Origin: Candidatus Delongbacteria bacterium
Lineage (GTDB): Bacteria; Bacteroidota; Bacteroidia; Bacteroidales; ML635J-15
NCBI GenBank assembly: GCA_027858215.1
Contig: JAQIDD010000323.1
Coordinates: forward strand, 1 to 21,117
Reading direction: 5' to 3'
Length of the DNA stretch: 21,117 bases
A program made the translations under genes and the position numbers. The notes below the pieces were generated by a model. It searched no databases and was not told the DNA's origin. It saw nothing but the letters and a program-made list of their open reading frames with translations. Of the stretch, positions 5,760-15,538 are shown one piece after another. Numbering within the stretch: the first letter of the stretch is position 1; each line of letters starts with the position of its first letter.

Positions 5760-7778
5760 ATGACTGAAGACCTTCAAAACAACCCTCTTAGCAGCGATGG
5801 ACAATCTGAAAAGAATCCTGAACATGCGAAATCCAAAAAAGACACCGGGAATAAAACAACAGCCCCGGATGCCAAAGAACAACAAAATACCGGCAATTCC
5901 TCAGGTGACAATGAAGTAATTTCTGACCCCAAAACCAACTCAACCGACAAGCTTGATGGTTCAGAACAACCTGCTTCCGGAGACAATACAATGCATGATG
6001 ACAATACAAACGCTGACACAAATCAGGATGATAATACTGAGAACATGCCTGATTTCACCAGCATGTCAAAAGACGAATTACTGCAACATCTGAAAGAATT
6101 GGTCATTGAAAAAAACATCCCCGGAACAAAAGCGCGTATTGACGCCATCAAAAATGCTTTTTATAAAACCAGGAACGCAGAAATTGCTGACCTGAAACGC
6201 TTGCATGTTGAAAGCGGAAAAGACCCCATCGAATTTGAACCACCTCATGACAAAGATGAAGTATATCTAAAAGAATTGCTTGATGATTATAAGAAGCAAA
6301 AAGCAGAATTCAACAAAAAAATTGAAAAAGAGAAAAATGCAAACCTCAATTTAAAGCAAAAAATCATTGAACAAATCAAGGTATTGGCCAATGGGGAAGA
6401 ATCCCTTGATAAAACTTTTGAAGAATTTAAAAGGCTGCAGCGGGAATGGCAGAATGTTGGCAATGTTCCCAAAGAGAAAGCACGGGATCTCTGGGCATCC
6501 TATAATTTACAGGTTGAACGATTTTATGATTTCATCAAAATAAACAAGGAATTACGTGATCTGGATTTCAAAAAAAACATGGAAACCAAGATCAAGCTTT
6601 GTGAAAAAGCCGAAAAATTATTGCTGGAGACAGATATCATCAAGGCATGGAAAACCTTACAAGCCTATCATGATGAATGGCGTGAAACCGGCCCCGTTCC
6701 AAAAACACACCGCGATGAATTGTGGGAACGATTTAGCAAAACCAGTCATGAAATTAACAAAAAACATCAGGCACGGTTCCTTGAAAAAAAAGAAGAACAA
6801 AATAAAAATCTGAATGCAAAAACCGCCCTGTGTGAAAAAGCGGAAGAACTCGCCGGGATGAACATCACAACCATAGGTGAATGGAATGAAAAAACAGAGG
6901 AAATACTAAATATTCAGAAAGTCTGGAAAACCATTGGCATGGTTCCCAAAAAACACAATCAACAAATTTATGAAAGATTCAGATCTTCCTGCAATGTGTT
7001 TTTTGATAAAAAACATGAGTTTTTCAAAGAACGTCATGATCAAAAAGAAGAAAACCTCCAGAAAAAAACAGACCTGTGCATTCAGGCTGAAGCCTTAAAA
7101 AACAATACTGAGTGGAACGAAACACGGGATACGTTCATTGAGTTGCAGAAACAGTGGAAAAAAATCGGGCCCGTGCCTAAAAAGGACAGTGAAGCGATCT
7201 GGAAACGCTTCCGCAGTGCATGCGACCACTTTTTCACAGCCAGGGATGAGCATTTTAAAAACAAGACTAAAAACGAAAAAGAAAACGCTGAAGTAAAACG
7301 TAAAATCATTGAAGAAATCAAAAACTTTGAAGTTTTTGATGATAAAAATAAAAACCTTGAAGCAATACAAAATTTCCAGGCACGTTGGTCTAATGTGGGG
7401 TTTGTAACGATAAAAGAAAAAGACAAGCTCAGAAAAGATTTCAGAAAAGCAATTGATGATCTTTTTGATAAATTAAATATCTCCAAAAAGAATCTTGATC
7501 AATTGGAATTTCAAAGTGAAGTGGATGAATGGGCAGAATCAAATAACGTCAAAAAGATCGAACAAGAACAAAAGAAACTCAATCAAATAATCAAAAAGAT
7601 CAAAGATGAAATTGTATTGCTTGAAAACAACATGAGTTTCTTCTCTGGCAGCAGTAGTGATAAAGTGTTGAAAGATGTAAAAAAGAAAATTGAGAAAGCC
7701 AAAAAGAACAAAGAAATTTTGTTGGAAAAAAGAAAAATCCTCGATCTTACACTTCGAAAACTAAAAAAGAATGAATAA
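5760..7778 (+). CDS. DUF349 protein with five repeats, function unknown
   Basis: This 672-residue cytoplasmic protein has no signal peptide or membrane segment. Residues 1-100 are a polar, disordered-looking stretch of Asn, Asp, Ser, Thr and Gln. From about 200 come five helical DUF349 repeats. Each is marked by a Trp followed by a G-x-VPK-type turn and a W/Y-x-RF helix, with the Trp at 230, 307, 389, 466 and 543 (spacing 77, 82, 77, 77). The last repeat is degenerate (VTIKEKDKLRKDF). Residues 590-672 are a Lys/Glu coiled coil. Proteins of this shape are widespread in Bacteroidota and I know of no settled function. The gene overlaps the start of a TonB-dependent receptor by 8 bases and heads a run that includes pyrG and yidC. 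The start ATG at 5760 is the first in frame. Confidence 0.85.
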   Translation: MTEDLQNNPLSSDGQSEKNPEHAKSKKDTGNKTTAPDAKEQQNTGNSSGDNEVISDPKTNSTDKLDGSEQPASGDNTMHDDNTNADTNQDDNTENMPDFTSMSKDELLQHLKELVIEKNIPGTKARIDAIKNAFYKTRNAEIADLKRLHVESGKDPIEFEPPHDKDEVYLKELLDDYKKQKAEFNKKIEKEKNANLNLKQKIIEQIKVLANGEESLDKTFEEFKRLQREWQNVGNVPKEKARDLWASYNLQVERFYDFIKINKELRDLDFKKNMETKIKLCEKAEKLLLETDIIKAWKTLQAYHDEWRETGPVPKTHRDELWERFSKTSHEINKKHQARFLEKKEEQNKNLNAKTALCEKAEELAGMNITTIGEWNEKTEEILNIQKVWKTIGMVPKKHNQQIYERFRSSCNVFFDKKHEFFKERHDQKEENLQKKTDLCIQAEALKNNTEWNETRDTFIELQKQWKKIGPVPKKDSEAIWKRFRSACDHFFTARDEHFKNKTKNEKENAEVKRKIIEEIKNFEVFDDKNKNLEAIQNFQARWSNVGFVTIKEKDKLRKDFRKAIDDLFDKLNISKKNLDQLEFQSEVDEWAESNNVKKIEQEQKKLNQIIKKIKDEIVLLENNMSFFSGSSSDKVLKDVKKKIEKAKKNKEILLEKRKILDLTLRKLKKNE

Positions 7779-10074
7779 AATAGTACCTTCAATAATCACG
7801 GGTTTATTTTTATTGGCTTGTGCTTCGGTAGTACACGCACAAACCGGCAGTATCAAAGGTTTTGTTTACGATAAAGAAACCGGGGAAGCCTGTATTTTTG
7901 CAAATGTGTTTATTGAACACACAAATTTTGGGGCTGCCACTGATGCAAACGGCTTTTTTAACATCAACAAAGTACCTGCAGGGAAACATGAACTCACCAT
8001 CACCTATGTAGGTTACGACACATTACGCACCGAAATTAATGTCAAAACAAACCGTATCCATTCCGATAATTATTATTTAACGCCCTCATCTGTCGTGCTC
8101 GAAGAAGCCATCATATCTGCAGAACAAAGGGAGAAAAAAACACAGGTACGCACCTCCATTACAAAAATAGAACCCGCCCAGATAAAACGCTTGCCTACAA
8201 TGGGAGCAGAACCTGATTTGGCGCAGTATTTACAGGTTGTCCCCGGTGTGATTTTTACCGGAGACCAGGGAGGTCAATTATACATCCGTGGCGGCTCTCC
8301 AATTCAGAATCTTGTACTGCTTGACGGCATGGTGATTTATAACCCGTTTCATTCCATTGGCCTGTTTTCTGTTTTTGATTCCGATCTCATTGACAATACT
8401 GATGTTTATACAGGCGGATTTTCAGCTGAATATGGCGGAAGAATTTCTTCCGTTATGGACATCAGGATGCGAAACGGAAACAAAAAACACTTTGCCGGTA
8501 AATTCAGTGTCAGTCCTTTTGGCAGCAAATTACTGGCTGAAGGCCCTTTTAAAAAATTTGAAGTGGGACAATCAAGCGCCACATACGTGTTATCTGCCAA
8601 AACATCCTATCTGAATGAAACATCCAAATACCTGTACACATACATTGATGACAGCCTCCCTTTTTCATACACTGACCTTTATGGGAAAATTTCTTACAAC
8701 TCCCCCGAAGGCAGTACAATAAATTTATTTGGATTTCATTTCACAGACCAGGTTAACTACGGCGCGCTCTCCGATCTGAATTGGAACAGCTCAGGAATTG
8801 GAAGTAATTTTATTATGGTGCCCGGAGGTTCGTCAGTGATGATAAAGGCAAATCTATCTTATACGGACTACAGCATTGAACTTACCGATGCTAACAATGT
8901 TCCAAGAACCAGTGAGATCAGTGGTTTTAACGGGAGTCTGGATTTTGTGTATTTCCTGGGCAAAGATGAGTTCACCTGGGGTATTGAAACACTTGGTTTT
9001 ACAACCGATTTTCAATACCAAAACAGCATTGATCGCATGATATCTCAAAAAGAAAATACCACCGAACTAGCCTCTTATGCCAATTATAAAACAAACCTTG
9101 GAGCACTTATATTAAATCCCTCATTTCGAGTTCATTATTATGCTTCTCTTAATGACGTATCATGGGAACCAAGGCTTGGCCTAAAATACAACATCAATGA
9201 AAAATTACGCCTCAAATTTGCCGGTGGTTTGTATTCTCAAAACCTGATTGCTGCCAACTCTGATCGCGATGTCGTTAATTTGTTCTACGGGTTCCTCTCC
9301 GGATCCAATAATATCCCTGATGAATTCGATGGTGAACCCGTTACACACCAACTCCAAAAATCCCAGCACTTAATTACCGGTGTTGAATATGATTTTACGC
9401 GACACTTTGACATGAACCTCGAAGGGTATTTTAAAAATTTCTCCCAGCTTACCAACATCAATAGAAATAAATTGTACGAAGACATTCCTGAAAATCATGA
9501 CATTGCGGATTATTATAAAAAAGATTTTATCATCGAAGAAGGGTATGCCTACGGTGCTGATATTGTGTTTAAATACGATTATGACCGTCTTTACATCTGG
9601 GCTGTTTACGGATTGTGCTGGGTTAAACGTTACGATGGTATTGAAACCTATTCCCCTCATTTTGACCGTCGCCACAATGTGAATTTCGTAAGCTCTTACC
9701 GATTAGGCAAAGATCGGTCATGGGAAATCAGCGCCCGCTGGAACCTGGGAAGTGGGTTTCCGTTCACACAAACGCAAGGCTTTTATGAACAACTGCCACT
9801 ATACCAGGGCATAAACACCAATTATTGGCAAATGAACGGCAACCTTGGCGTGTTGTATTCCGATTTGAACGAAGGAAGGTTACCATGGTATCACAGATTT
9901 GACATGAACATCAAAAAAACCTTCACTTTCAGCAAACGATCACAACTTGAGATTACAGCAAGCATAACCAATGTTTATAACCGTGATAACATTTTTTATT
10001 TTGATCGCATCAATAATGAGCAAGTAAATCAATTACCAATCATGCCAAGTCTTGGATTAAGTTTTACCTTTTAA
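7771..10074 (+). CDS. TonB-dependent outer-membrane receptor with carboxypeptidase-regulatory-like domain
   Basis: Residues 1-23 are a signal peptide, with likely signal peptidase I cleavage after Ala23 (SVVHA/QTG). Residues 26-112 are a CarboxypepD_reg-like beta sandwich (GSIKGFVYDKETGEA ... VGYDTL). Residues about 120-235 are the plug domain, with QLYIRGGSPIQNLVLLDGM and GGFSAEYGGRISS as typical plug sequence. The rest is a 22-strand-type barrel ending in a C-terminal Phe (GLSFTF). At 767 residues it is shorter than SusC-type receptors, and no SusD partner is present, so a glycan-uptake role is not indicated. The substrate is unknown. The ATG overlaps the DUF349 stop (ATGAATAA), which suggests translational coupling. 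Cys17 in FLLACAS resembles a lipobox, but receptors of this class are rarely lipidated. Confidence 0.88.
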   Translation: MNKIVPSIITGLFLLACASVVHAQTGSIKGFVYDKETGEACIFANVFIEHTNFGAATDANGFFNINKVPAGKHELTITYVGYDTLRTEINVKTNRIHSDNYYLTPSSVVLEEAIISAEQREKKTQVRTSITKIEPAQIKRLPTMGAEPDLAQYLQVVPGVIFTGDQGGQLYIRGGSPIQNLVLLDGMVIYNPFHSIGLFSVFDSDLIDNTDVYTGGFSAEYGGRISSVMDIRMRNGNKKHFAGKFSVSPFGSKLLAEGPFKKFEVGQSSATYVLSAKTSYLNETSKYLYTYIDDSLPFSYTDLYGKISYNSPEGSTINLFGFHFTDQVNYGALSDLNWNSSGIGSNFIMVPGGSSVMIKANLSYTDYSIELTDANNVPRTSEISGFNGSLDFVYFLGKDEFTWGIETLGFTTDFQYQNSIDRMISQKENTTELASYANYKTNLGALILNPSFRVHYYASLNDVSWEPRLGLKYNINEKLRLKFAGGLYSQNLIAANSDRDVVNLFYGFLSGSNNIPDEFDGEPVTHQLQKSQHLITGVEYDFTRHFDMNLEGYFKNFSQLTNINRNKLYEDIPENHDIADYYKKDFIIEEGYAYGADIVFKYDYDRLYIWAVYGLCWVKRYDGIETYSPHFDRRHNVNFVSSYRLGKDRSWEISARWNLGSGFPFTQTQGFYEQLPLYQGINTNYWQMNGNLGVLYSDLNEGRLPWYHRFDMNIKKTFTFSKRSQLEITASITNVYNRDNIFYFDRINNEQVNQLPIMPSLGLSFTF

Positions 10075-10075
10075 T

Positions 10076-10090
10076 ATGTTTGTGTCGTGA
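10076..10090 (+). other. Four-codon mini-ORF overlapping the pyrG start
   Basis: ATG at 10076 begins ATG-TTT-GTG-TCG-TGA, and its stop TGA (10088-10090) overlaps the pyrG GTG start (10087-10089) as GTGA. It could let ribosomes reinitiate at pyrG. It may also be chance: the receptor stop is only one base upstream. Confidence 0.25.
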
Positions 10091-11688
10091 ATTCTACAAA
10101 GTACATATTCGTTACCGGTGGTGTTGCTTCCTCGTTAGGCAAAGGCATCATCTCTGCTTCCCTTGGAAAACTTCTCCAGGCCAGGGGATATTCTGTGACC
10201 ATACAAAAACTGGATCCCTACATCAATGTGGATCCGGGAACGCTCAACCCTTATGAACATGGCGAATGCTATGTGACTGAAGATGGGGCAGAAACAGACC
10301 TTGACCTTGGCCATTACGAACGGTTTCTGAACCAACACACAAGCCAGGCTAACAATGTAACCACTGGCAGGGTATATCAAACTGTCATTGATAAAGAAAG
10401 ACGTGGTGATTACCTTGGTAAAACGGTGCAGATCATTCCCCACATTACAGATGAGATCAAACGGAGAATTAAAATCCTGGGCAAAAAACACAAATACGAT
10501 TTTGTCATTACCGAAATCGGCGGAACCGTTGGTGACATTGAAGCCCTGCCCTACATTGAAGCTGTCAGGCAATTGCGTTGGGAACTTCACAATCAATGTG
10601 TGAATATTCACCTTACCCTGGTACCCTTCCTGAAAGCTTCAGGCGAACACAAAACCAAACCGACACAACACTCCGTAAAAACACTGTTGGAAGAAGGTGT
10701 GCAACCGGATATTATTGTATTGAGGTCAGAAATACCACTTCACAAGGAAATCAAGAAAAAAGTAGCGCAATTTTGCAATGTTAACCCGGAGGCCGTTATA
10801 GAATCAAAAGACGTTGAATCCATTTATGAAGTACCACTGTTGATGCGCAGTGAAAAACTGGATACCATTGTACTGCAAAAACTCGGTATGGAAATCAAAC
10901 GTAGTCCAAGGTTAGACGCATGGAAGAAATTTCTGCATAAATTAAAAAACCCAAAACACAATACTAACATTGCCCTTGTCGGGAAATACATCGAATTGCA
11001 AGACGCTTACAAATCCATTGATGAATCCATTATTCATGCCGGTGTAGCCAACGAAGCCAAAGTAGAGCTTAGTCATCTTCACTCCGAAGACATCAACGAA
11101 CACAATTACCAGGAATCATTATCCGGGTATGATGGTATCATCATTGCTCCGGGATTTGGAAACAGGGGCATTGACGGGAAAATCCTGACAGCACGTTTTG
11201 CCCGTGAAAACAACATCCCTTTTCTTGGTATTTGCCTTGGCATGCAATGCGCTGTGATTGAATTTGCAAGAAATGTCATTGGTTTTGATAACGCCAACTC
11301 AACAGAAATTGATCACAAAACACAATACCCTGTCATTGACCTCATGGAAAATCAAAAGCAAATTACCGATAAAGGCGGGACCATGAGGCTCGGTGCTTAC
11401 CCTTGTGTGTTGAAAAAAACGAGTAAATCATACATCGCTTATAAACGCATAAACATCAGCGAACGGCACAGGCACCGCTACGAATTTAATAACAACTATA
11501 TCAATGATTTAAAAAATTACGGTATGATCCCGGTAGGCATCAATCCGGATACCGAACTGGTGGAAATAATGGAAATCCCTGAACACAAATGGTTTGTCGG
11601 GGTACAATTCCACCCGGAATATCAAAGCACCGTTTTAAAACCGCATCCCCTGTTTGTTAATTTTATTAAAGCAAGCCTTAAAGAGTAA
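10087..11688 (+). CDS. pyrG: CTP synthase
   Basis: CTP synthase makes CTP from UTP, ATP and glutamine-derived ammonia in the cytoplasm. Residues 1-270 form the synthetase domain, with the family-diagnostic TGGVASSLGKGI (10-21), KLDPYINVDPGTLNPYEHGE and TEIGGTVGDIE. The C-terminal class I glutamine amidotransferase domain has the triad Cys383 (GICLGMQ), His509 and Glu511 (QFHPEY). The 533-residue length is standard. The start is GTG at 10087, giving MNSTKYIFVTGG, and the ATG at 10076 is out of frame and stops after four codons. It lies 12 bases after the receptor gene and 3 bases before yidC. The high CTP demand of phospholipid synthesis may explain the company, but that is inference. Confidence 0.97.
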   Translation: MNSTKYIFVTGGVASSLGKGIISASLGKLLQARGYSVTIQKLDPYINVDPGTLNPYEHGECYVTEDGAETDLDLGHYERFLNQHTSQANNVTTGRVYQTVIDKERRGDYLGKTVQIIPHITDEIKRRIKILGKKHKYDFVITEIGGTVGDIEALPYIEAVRQLRWELHNQCVNIHLTLVPFLKASGEHKTKPTQHSVKTLLEEGVQPDIIVLRSEIPLHKEIKKKVAQFCNVNPEAVIESKDVESIYEVPLLMRSEKLDTIVLQKLGMEIKRSPRLDAWKKFLHKLKNPKHNTNIALVGKYIELQDAYKSIDESIIHAGVANEAKVELSHLHSEDINEHNYQESLSGYDGIIIAPGFGNRGIDGKILTARFARENNIPFLGICLGMQCAVIEFARNVIGFDNANSTEIDHKTQYPVIDLMENQKQITDKGGTMRLGAYPCVLKKTSKSYIAYKRINISERHRHRYEFNNNYINDLKNYGMIPVGINPDTELVEIMEIPEHKWFVGVQFHPEYQSTVLKPHPLFVNFIKASLKE

Positions 11689-11691
11689 ATT

Positions 11692-13602
11692 ATGGACAAA
11701 CAAAGCATCATCGGATTAATTGTAATTGCTGTACTGTTGATTGGATTTAGCATTTTTACCCAGCCCAGCAAAGAAGAACGCGAAGAAAGATTAAGGAAAA
11801 GAGACTCCATCATTCAGGCAGAGCAACATGCTGATTCTCTCAAAAAAGCGGAAATGCTTGAAAAAGAAAAAATGGCCGACAGCATTGAAGAGGCAAAAGA
11901 CAGCATTGGAGCACTTGAGAGCGACATCCAAACAAATACCACCGTAAATGAAGTTGTTAATGATGATGAACTCCGCAAAAATTTCGGGATAATGGCAGAT
12001 GCTGCCCGTGGCACATCAAAAATCATCACCCTCGAAAACGATCGTATTAAATTAAAATTCAACACTAAGGGAGGCAAAATTCATTCTGCCGAGCTAAAAA
12101 ATTACAAAACCCACAATCAGCAGGATCTTATTTTATTTGAAGGTGATACAGCAGTAAAATTTGGCTTCGAAATGTTTATTGAAAACCGTGCGATCAACAC
12201 CAATAACCTGTATTTCAAATACATGGGCACAGACAGCGTTTTAAAAGCCACGGATAACAAGCCTGCAAAAGCGGTGTTTAGGCTTCAGGCAGATTCTGCC
12301 CGTTATATTGATTTTGTCTATACACTTACTGATGAGTCATGGATGGTTGATTACGATATCAGGTTTAACAACATGCATGAATTGATTGCAAGAAACATCA
12401 ATTTTTTCAAACTTAAGTGGGAAGCTTACGTGCCGGGGCTTGAAAAAGGAAGGACCTGGGAAACACAAAACACCACCATCCAATACCGCTTTCAAAACGG
12501 AGATGTGGATAAACTCAAAGAAAGAAAAGATGAAGACGAAGTGACTGAACCCGGTATTATTGACTGGATTGCTTACAAACAACAATTCTTTTCAACAATC
12601 CTGATAAACGAAGAAGGATTTGATGAACCGTATTTCCATGCCAAAACCATCGAAACAGGCCCTTACATTGAAAAGTTCACTACCGAAGCCAGCCTGCCAT
12701 ATATGCATGAAGCTGATAAAACTTACAAGCTTAAATTTTACTTCGGCCCCAATAAATACAATACCCTTAAATCCTACGATTTGGATATGGAAGAAATCAT
12801 TCCGCTGGGATGGGGAATATTTGGATGGTTCAATAAATACCTGATCATTCCGGTTTTTAACTGGCTTGGAAACTGGATCAAAAACTACGGTTTGATTATT
12901 CTTTTGCTTACCCTGATCATTAAACTGATTCTTTTCCCACTCACATACCGCTCATACATGTCCACGGCAAAAATGCGGGTACTTAAGCCTCAGATCGAAG
13001 AACTGAATAAAAAATACCCCAAAGGAAAAGAAATGGAGAAACAAAAGGCGACCATGGCCTTGTACAAAAAAGCAGGTGCCAATCCCATGGGGGGGTGTTT
13101 GCCTATGTTATTGCAGATGCCAATTCTGATTGCTTTGTTCCGCTTTTTCCCTGCATCCATTGAGTTGCGCCAAAAATCATTTTTGTGGGCACAGGATTTA
13201 TCTTCTTACGACTCAATTGTTGATCTGCCGTTTAATGTTCCAATGTATGGTGATCATATTTCGTTGTTTACCCTGTTGATGGCTGTGTCAATGGTTGTGT
13301 CATCGAAACTGAACAGTTCTGCCCAGGCCGGAGGTCAAAATCAGGGAATGATGAAAATGATGACCTGGTTTATGCCGATTATGTTGTTGCTGATTTTTAA
13401 TAATTATGCAGCCGGGCTGAGTTACTATTATTTCCTGGCTAACCTGATCACGATTATCCAAACCTGGGTAATCCGGAAATACATTGTTGATGACAAAGCT
13501 GTGATGGCAAAAATTGAAGCCAACAAGAAAAAACCGGCAAAAAAATCCAAATGGCAGCAAAAACTCGAGCAAGCTCAGAAACAGCAAAAACGGAAACGGT
13601 AG
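11692..13602 (+). CDS. yidC: Membrane protein insertase YidC
   Basis: YidC inserts and folds inner-membrane proteins, alone or with SecYEG. The 636-residue Gram-negative form is seen here. One membrane segment (about 5-20, IGLIVIAVLLIGFSIF) is followed by a charged Glu/Lys stretch, a large periplasmic beta-sandwich domain (about 100-360), and then the conserved Oxa1 core of five membrane helices. The core includes YGLIILLLTLIIKLILFPLTYRSYMSTAKM, with the groove Arg at 420, and the cytoplasmic hairpin MRVLKPQIEELNKKYPKG. Then come MGGCLPMLLQMPILIALFRFF and later helices. The Lys-rich tail (about 605-636) probably touches the ribosome. The gene starts 3 bases after pyrG and ends 6 bases before the next ABC-F gene. 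The usual partners rnpA and rpmH are absent here, which is common in Bacteroidota. Confidence 0.97.
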   Translation: MDKQSIIGLIVIAVLLIGFSIFTQPSKEEREERLRKRDSIIQAEQHADSLKKAEMLEKEKMADSIEEAKDSIGALESDIQTNTTVNEVVNDDELRKNFGIMADAARGTSKIITLENDRIKLKFNTKGGKIHSAELKNYKTHNQQDLILFEGDTAVKFGFEMFIENRAINTNNLYFKYMGTDSVLKATDNKPAKAVFRLQADSARYIDFVYTLTDESWMVDYDIRFNNMHELIARNINFFKLKWEAYVPGLEKGRTWETQNTTIQYRFQNGDVDKLKERKDEDEVTEPGIIDWIAYKQQFFSTILINEEGFDEPYFHAKTIETGPYIEKFTTEASLPYMHEADKTYKLKFYFGPNKYNTLKSYDLDMEEIIPLGWGIFGWFNKYLIIPVFNWLGNWIKNYGLIILLLTLIIKLILFPLTYRSYMSTAKMRVLKPQIEELNKKYPKGKEMEKQKATMALYKKAGANPMGGCLPMLLQMPILIALFRFFPASIELRQKSFLWAQDLSSYDSIVDLPFNVPMYGDHISLFTLLMAVSMVVSSKLNSSAQAGGQNQGMMKMMTWFMPIMLLLIFNNYAAGLSYYYFLANLITIIQTWVIRKYIVDDKAVMAKIEANKKKPAKKSKWQQKLEQAQKQQKRKR

Positions 13603-13608
13603 CCTGAT

Positions 13609-15531
13609 ATGCTCTCAATCAATAACGTAGAAATTTGCTTTGATGGCATTGACCTGTTTTCTGATGTCTCCTTTTTAATCAAACCTAAGGACAGAATTGG
13701 ATTAACGGGAATGAATGGCGCCGGAAAAACCACGCTGATGAAACTAATGGCAGGTGAACTTAACCTCGCAAACGGTGAAATCAGCAAACCTGCCGATTGC
13801 AGCATTGCCTATTTACCTCAACACATTCAATTTTCTGATGCCGTTGGCACTGTCAAAGATGAAACGCTTAACGCATTTCCGGAAATATTAAGCTTGCAAC
13901 ATGAAATTGAACAACTCAATGAAGAACTTGTGCAACGCTCTGATTGCCATTCTGAAGAGTACCATAACATCACGATAAAACTGGCTGAATATACCGAACG
14001 GTTGAGCTTTTTAAACGCTGATACTATCCATGCCGACGTTGAACGCACCCTTACCGGTCTGGGGTTTTGTCATAAAGACTTATCACGGAACATACGTGAA
14101 TTAAGTGGCGGATGGCGTATGCGGGTTGAACTGTCAAAACTTCTTTTACAACAACCTGATGTGCTTTTGTTGGATGAACCAACCAATCACCTTGATATTG
14201 AAAGCATCCAGTGGCTTGAATCTTTCCTCATAAATTATAAGGGAGCGGTTGTTATTATCTCCCACGACAGGCTTTTGCTCGATAACATTACATATCGCAC
14301 ACTGGAGCTGGACCAGGGAAAGTTATATGATTATCCCGTAGCTTTTTCAAAATTTCAGCAAAAGCGCGAAGAACGTGTAGAAAAACAAAAAGCTGAACGC
14401 AAAAACCAGCAAAAACAAATTGAGGAAACAGAACAATTCATTGAACGCTTCAGATACAAAGCAACAAAAGCAAAACAGGTGCAATCAAGAATAAAACAAC
14501 TTGAAAAATTAAACCTTTCTGACATTGAAGAACCTGACAGCAGTACTATCCATTTCAGATTCCCGGACGCTCCCCGGAGTGGCAGTATTGTGGCAGAAGC
14601 CAAAAACCTGAGTAAAGCTTTTGATGATAACCTGGTGTTTAAACACTGCAATTTAATCATTGAACGAGGCGAAAAAGTGGCCCTGGTGGGTAAAAACGGG
14701 GAAGGAAAAACTACCTTTTCTAAAATTTTACTGGGTTTGCTTAACCCTTCCGGCGGACTTGTAAAAACAGGACATAATCTTCACATCGGGTATTATGCTC
14801 AAAATCAGGATGAATTGCTGGATAACCACAAAACCGTATTTCAAACGCTGGACGATGAAGCAAAAGGAGAAGTAAGGAAAAACATACGCACCATCCTTGG
14901 CAGTTTTTTGTTTTCCGGTGACGATATTAACAAGCCGGTATCTGTACTGTCCGGGGGCGAACGTTCCCGGCTTGCTCTTGCAAAATTATTACTGGAACCC
15001 TATAATCTTCTTGTGCTTGATGAGCCAACCAATCACCTGGATATTCAATCCAAGGATGTGCTCAAAAACGCTTTAAAATCTTACAATGGAACGTTGATAG
15101 TGGTTTCTCATGACAGGTATTTTCTTGATGGCCTTGTTGATGTCGTGTATGAATTTAGAAAACACAACATTCATCAACACCTTGGCGGAATCCATACTTT
15201 CCTTAGACACAGAAAATTGGAATCCTTAAGGGAAATAGAATCAATAAATAAAATAAAATCAAAAAACAACAACCGGGACGACAAAATGAGTGCCAATAAA
15301 GCACGCTATCTGAAACAAAAAGAACAGGAAAAAGCACGCAGAAAAATATTACGTCAAATCAAAGAAACTGAAAATAAAATTGAACAAACTGAAAACAGAT
15401 TGTCTGAACTCGAACATATCCTCAGCCATCCTGAACAATTAGAAGATAGCCATCCCGAAGAATACAACAAGCTTAAAAATCAACTTGACAACCTCATGGA
15501 CACATGGGAACACCTCCAACAACAACTGTAA
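13609..15531 (+). CDS. ABC-F ATPase, YdiF/YheS-like
   Basis: This second soluble twin-ATPase protein of 640 residues lacks membrane segments. Domain 1 has Walker A GMNGAGKT (34-41), the signature LSGGW (165-169) and Walker B LLLDEP (186-191). Domain 2 has GKNGEGKT (361-368), LSGGE (447-451) and LVLDEP (468-473). Between them, residues about 245-305 are the helical linker with KQVQSRIKQLEKL, the part that reaches toward P-site tRNA in ABC-F factors. A charged coiled-coil tail (about 545-640) follows domain 2. Family members resolve or prevent ribosome stalling, and some protect against antibiotics that bind the ribosome. A housekeeping role is more likely beside pyrG and yidC. It differs from the Uup-type protein encoded at 2942-4840 in domain 1 signature and linker. 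It is probably last in the + strand run. Confidence 0.85.
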   Translation: MLSINNVEICFDGIDLFSDVSFLIKPKDRIGLTGMNGAGKTTLMKLMAGELNLANGEISKPADCSIAYLPQHIQFSDAVGTVKDETLNAFPEILSLQHEIEQLNEELVQRSDCHSEEYHNITIKLAEYTERLSFLNADTIHADVERTLTGLGFCHKDLSRNIRELSGGWRMRVELSKLLLQQPDVLLLDEPTNHLDIESIQWLESFLINYKGAVVIISHDRLLLDNITYRTLELDQGKLYDYPVAFSKFQQKREERVEKQKAERKNQQKQIEETEQFIERFRYKATKAKQVQSRIKQLEKLNLSDIEEPDSSTIHFRFPDAPRSGSIVAEAKNLSKAFDDNLVFKHCNLIIERGEKVALVGKNGEGKTTFSKILLGLLNPSGGLVKTGHNLHIGYYAQNQDELLDNHKTVFQTLDDEAKGEVRKNIRTILGSFLFSGDDINKPVSVLSGGERSRLALAKLLLEPYNLLVLDEPTNHLDIQSKDVLKNALKSYNGTLIVVSHDRYFLDGLVDVVYEFRKHNIHQHLGGIHTFLRHRKLESLREIESINKIKSKNNNRDDKMSANKARYLKQKEQEKARRKILRQIKETENKIEQTENRLSELEHILSHPEQLEDSHPEEYNKLKNQLDNLMDTWEHLQQQL

Positions 15532-15538
15532 AACACCC

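Noticed and set aside
7819..7821. Lipobox-like LLAC (Cys17) in the TonB-dependent receptor signal
   Set aside because: A signal peptidase I site after Ala23 fits better, and this receptor class is not normally lipidated.
7771..10074. SusC-type polysaccharide utilisation receptor
   Set aside because: The protein is much shorter than SusC, no SusD, glycosidase or anti-sigma factor gene is nearby, and the neighbours are housekeeping genes.
13609..15531. Antibiotic resistance ABC-F determinant
   Set aside because: Nothing in the sequence or setting (beside pyrG and yidC, no mobile element) points to resistance.
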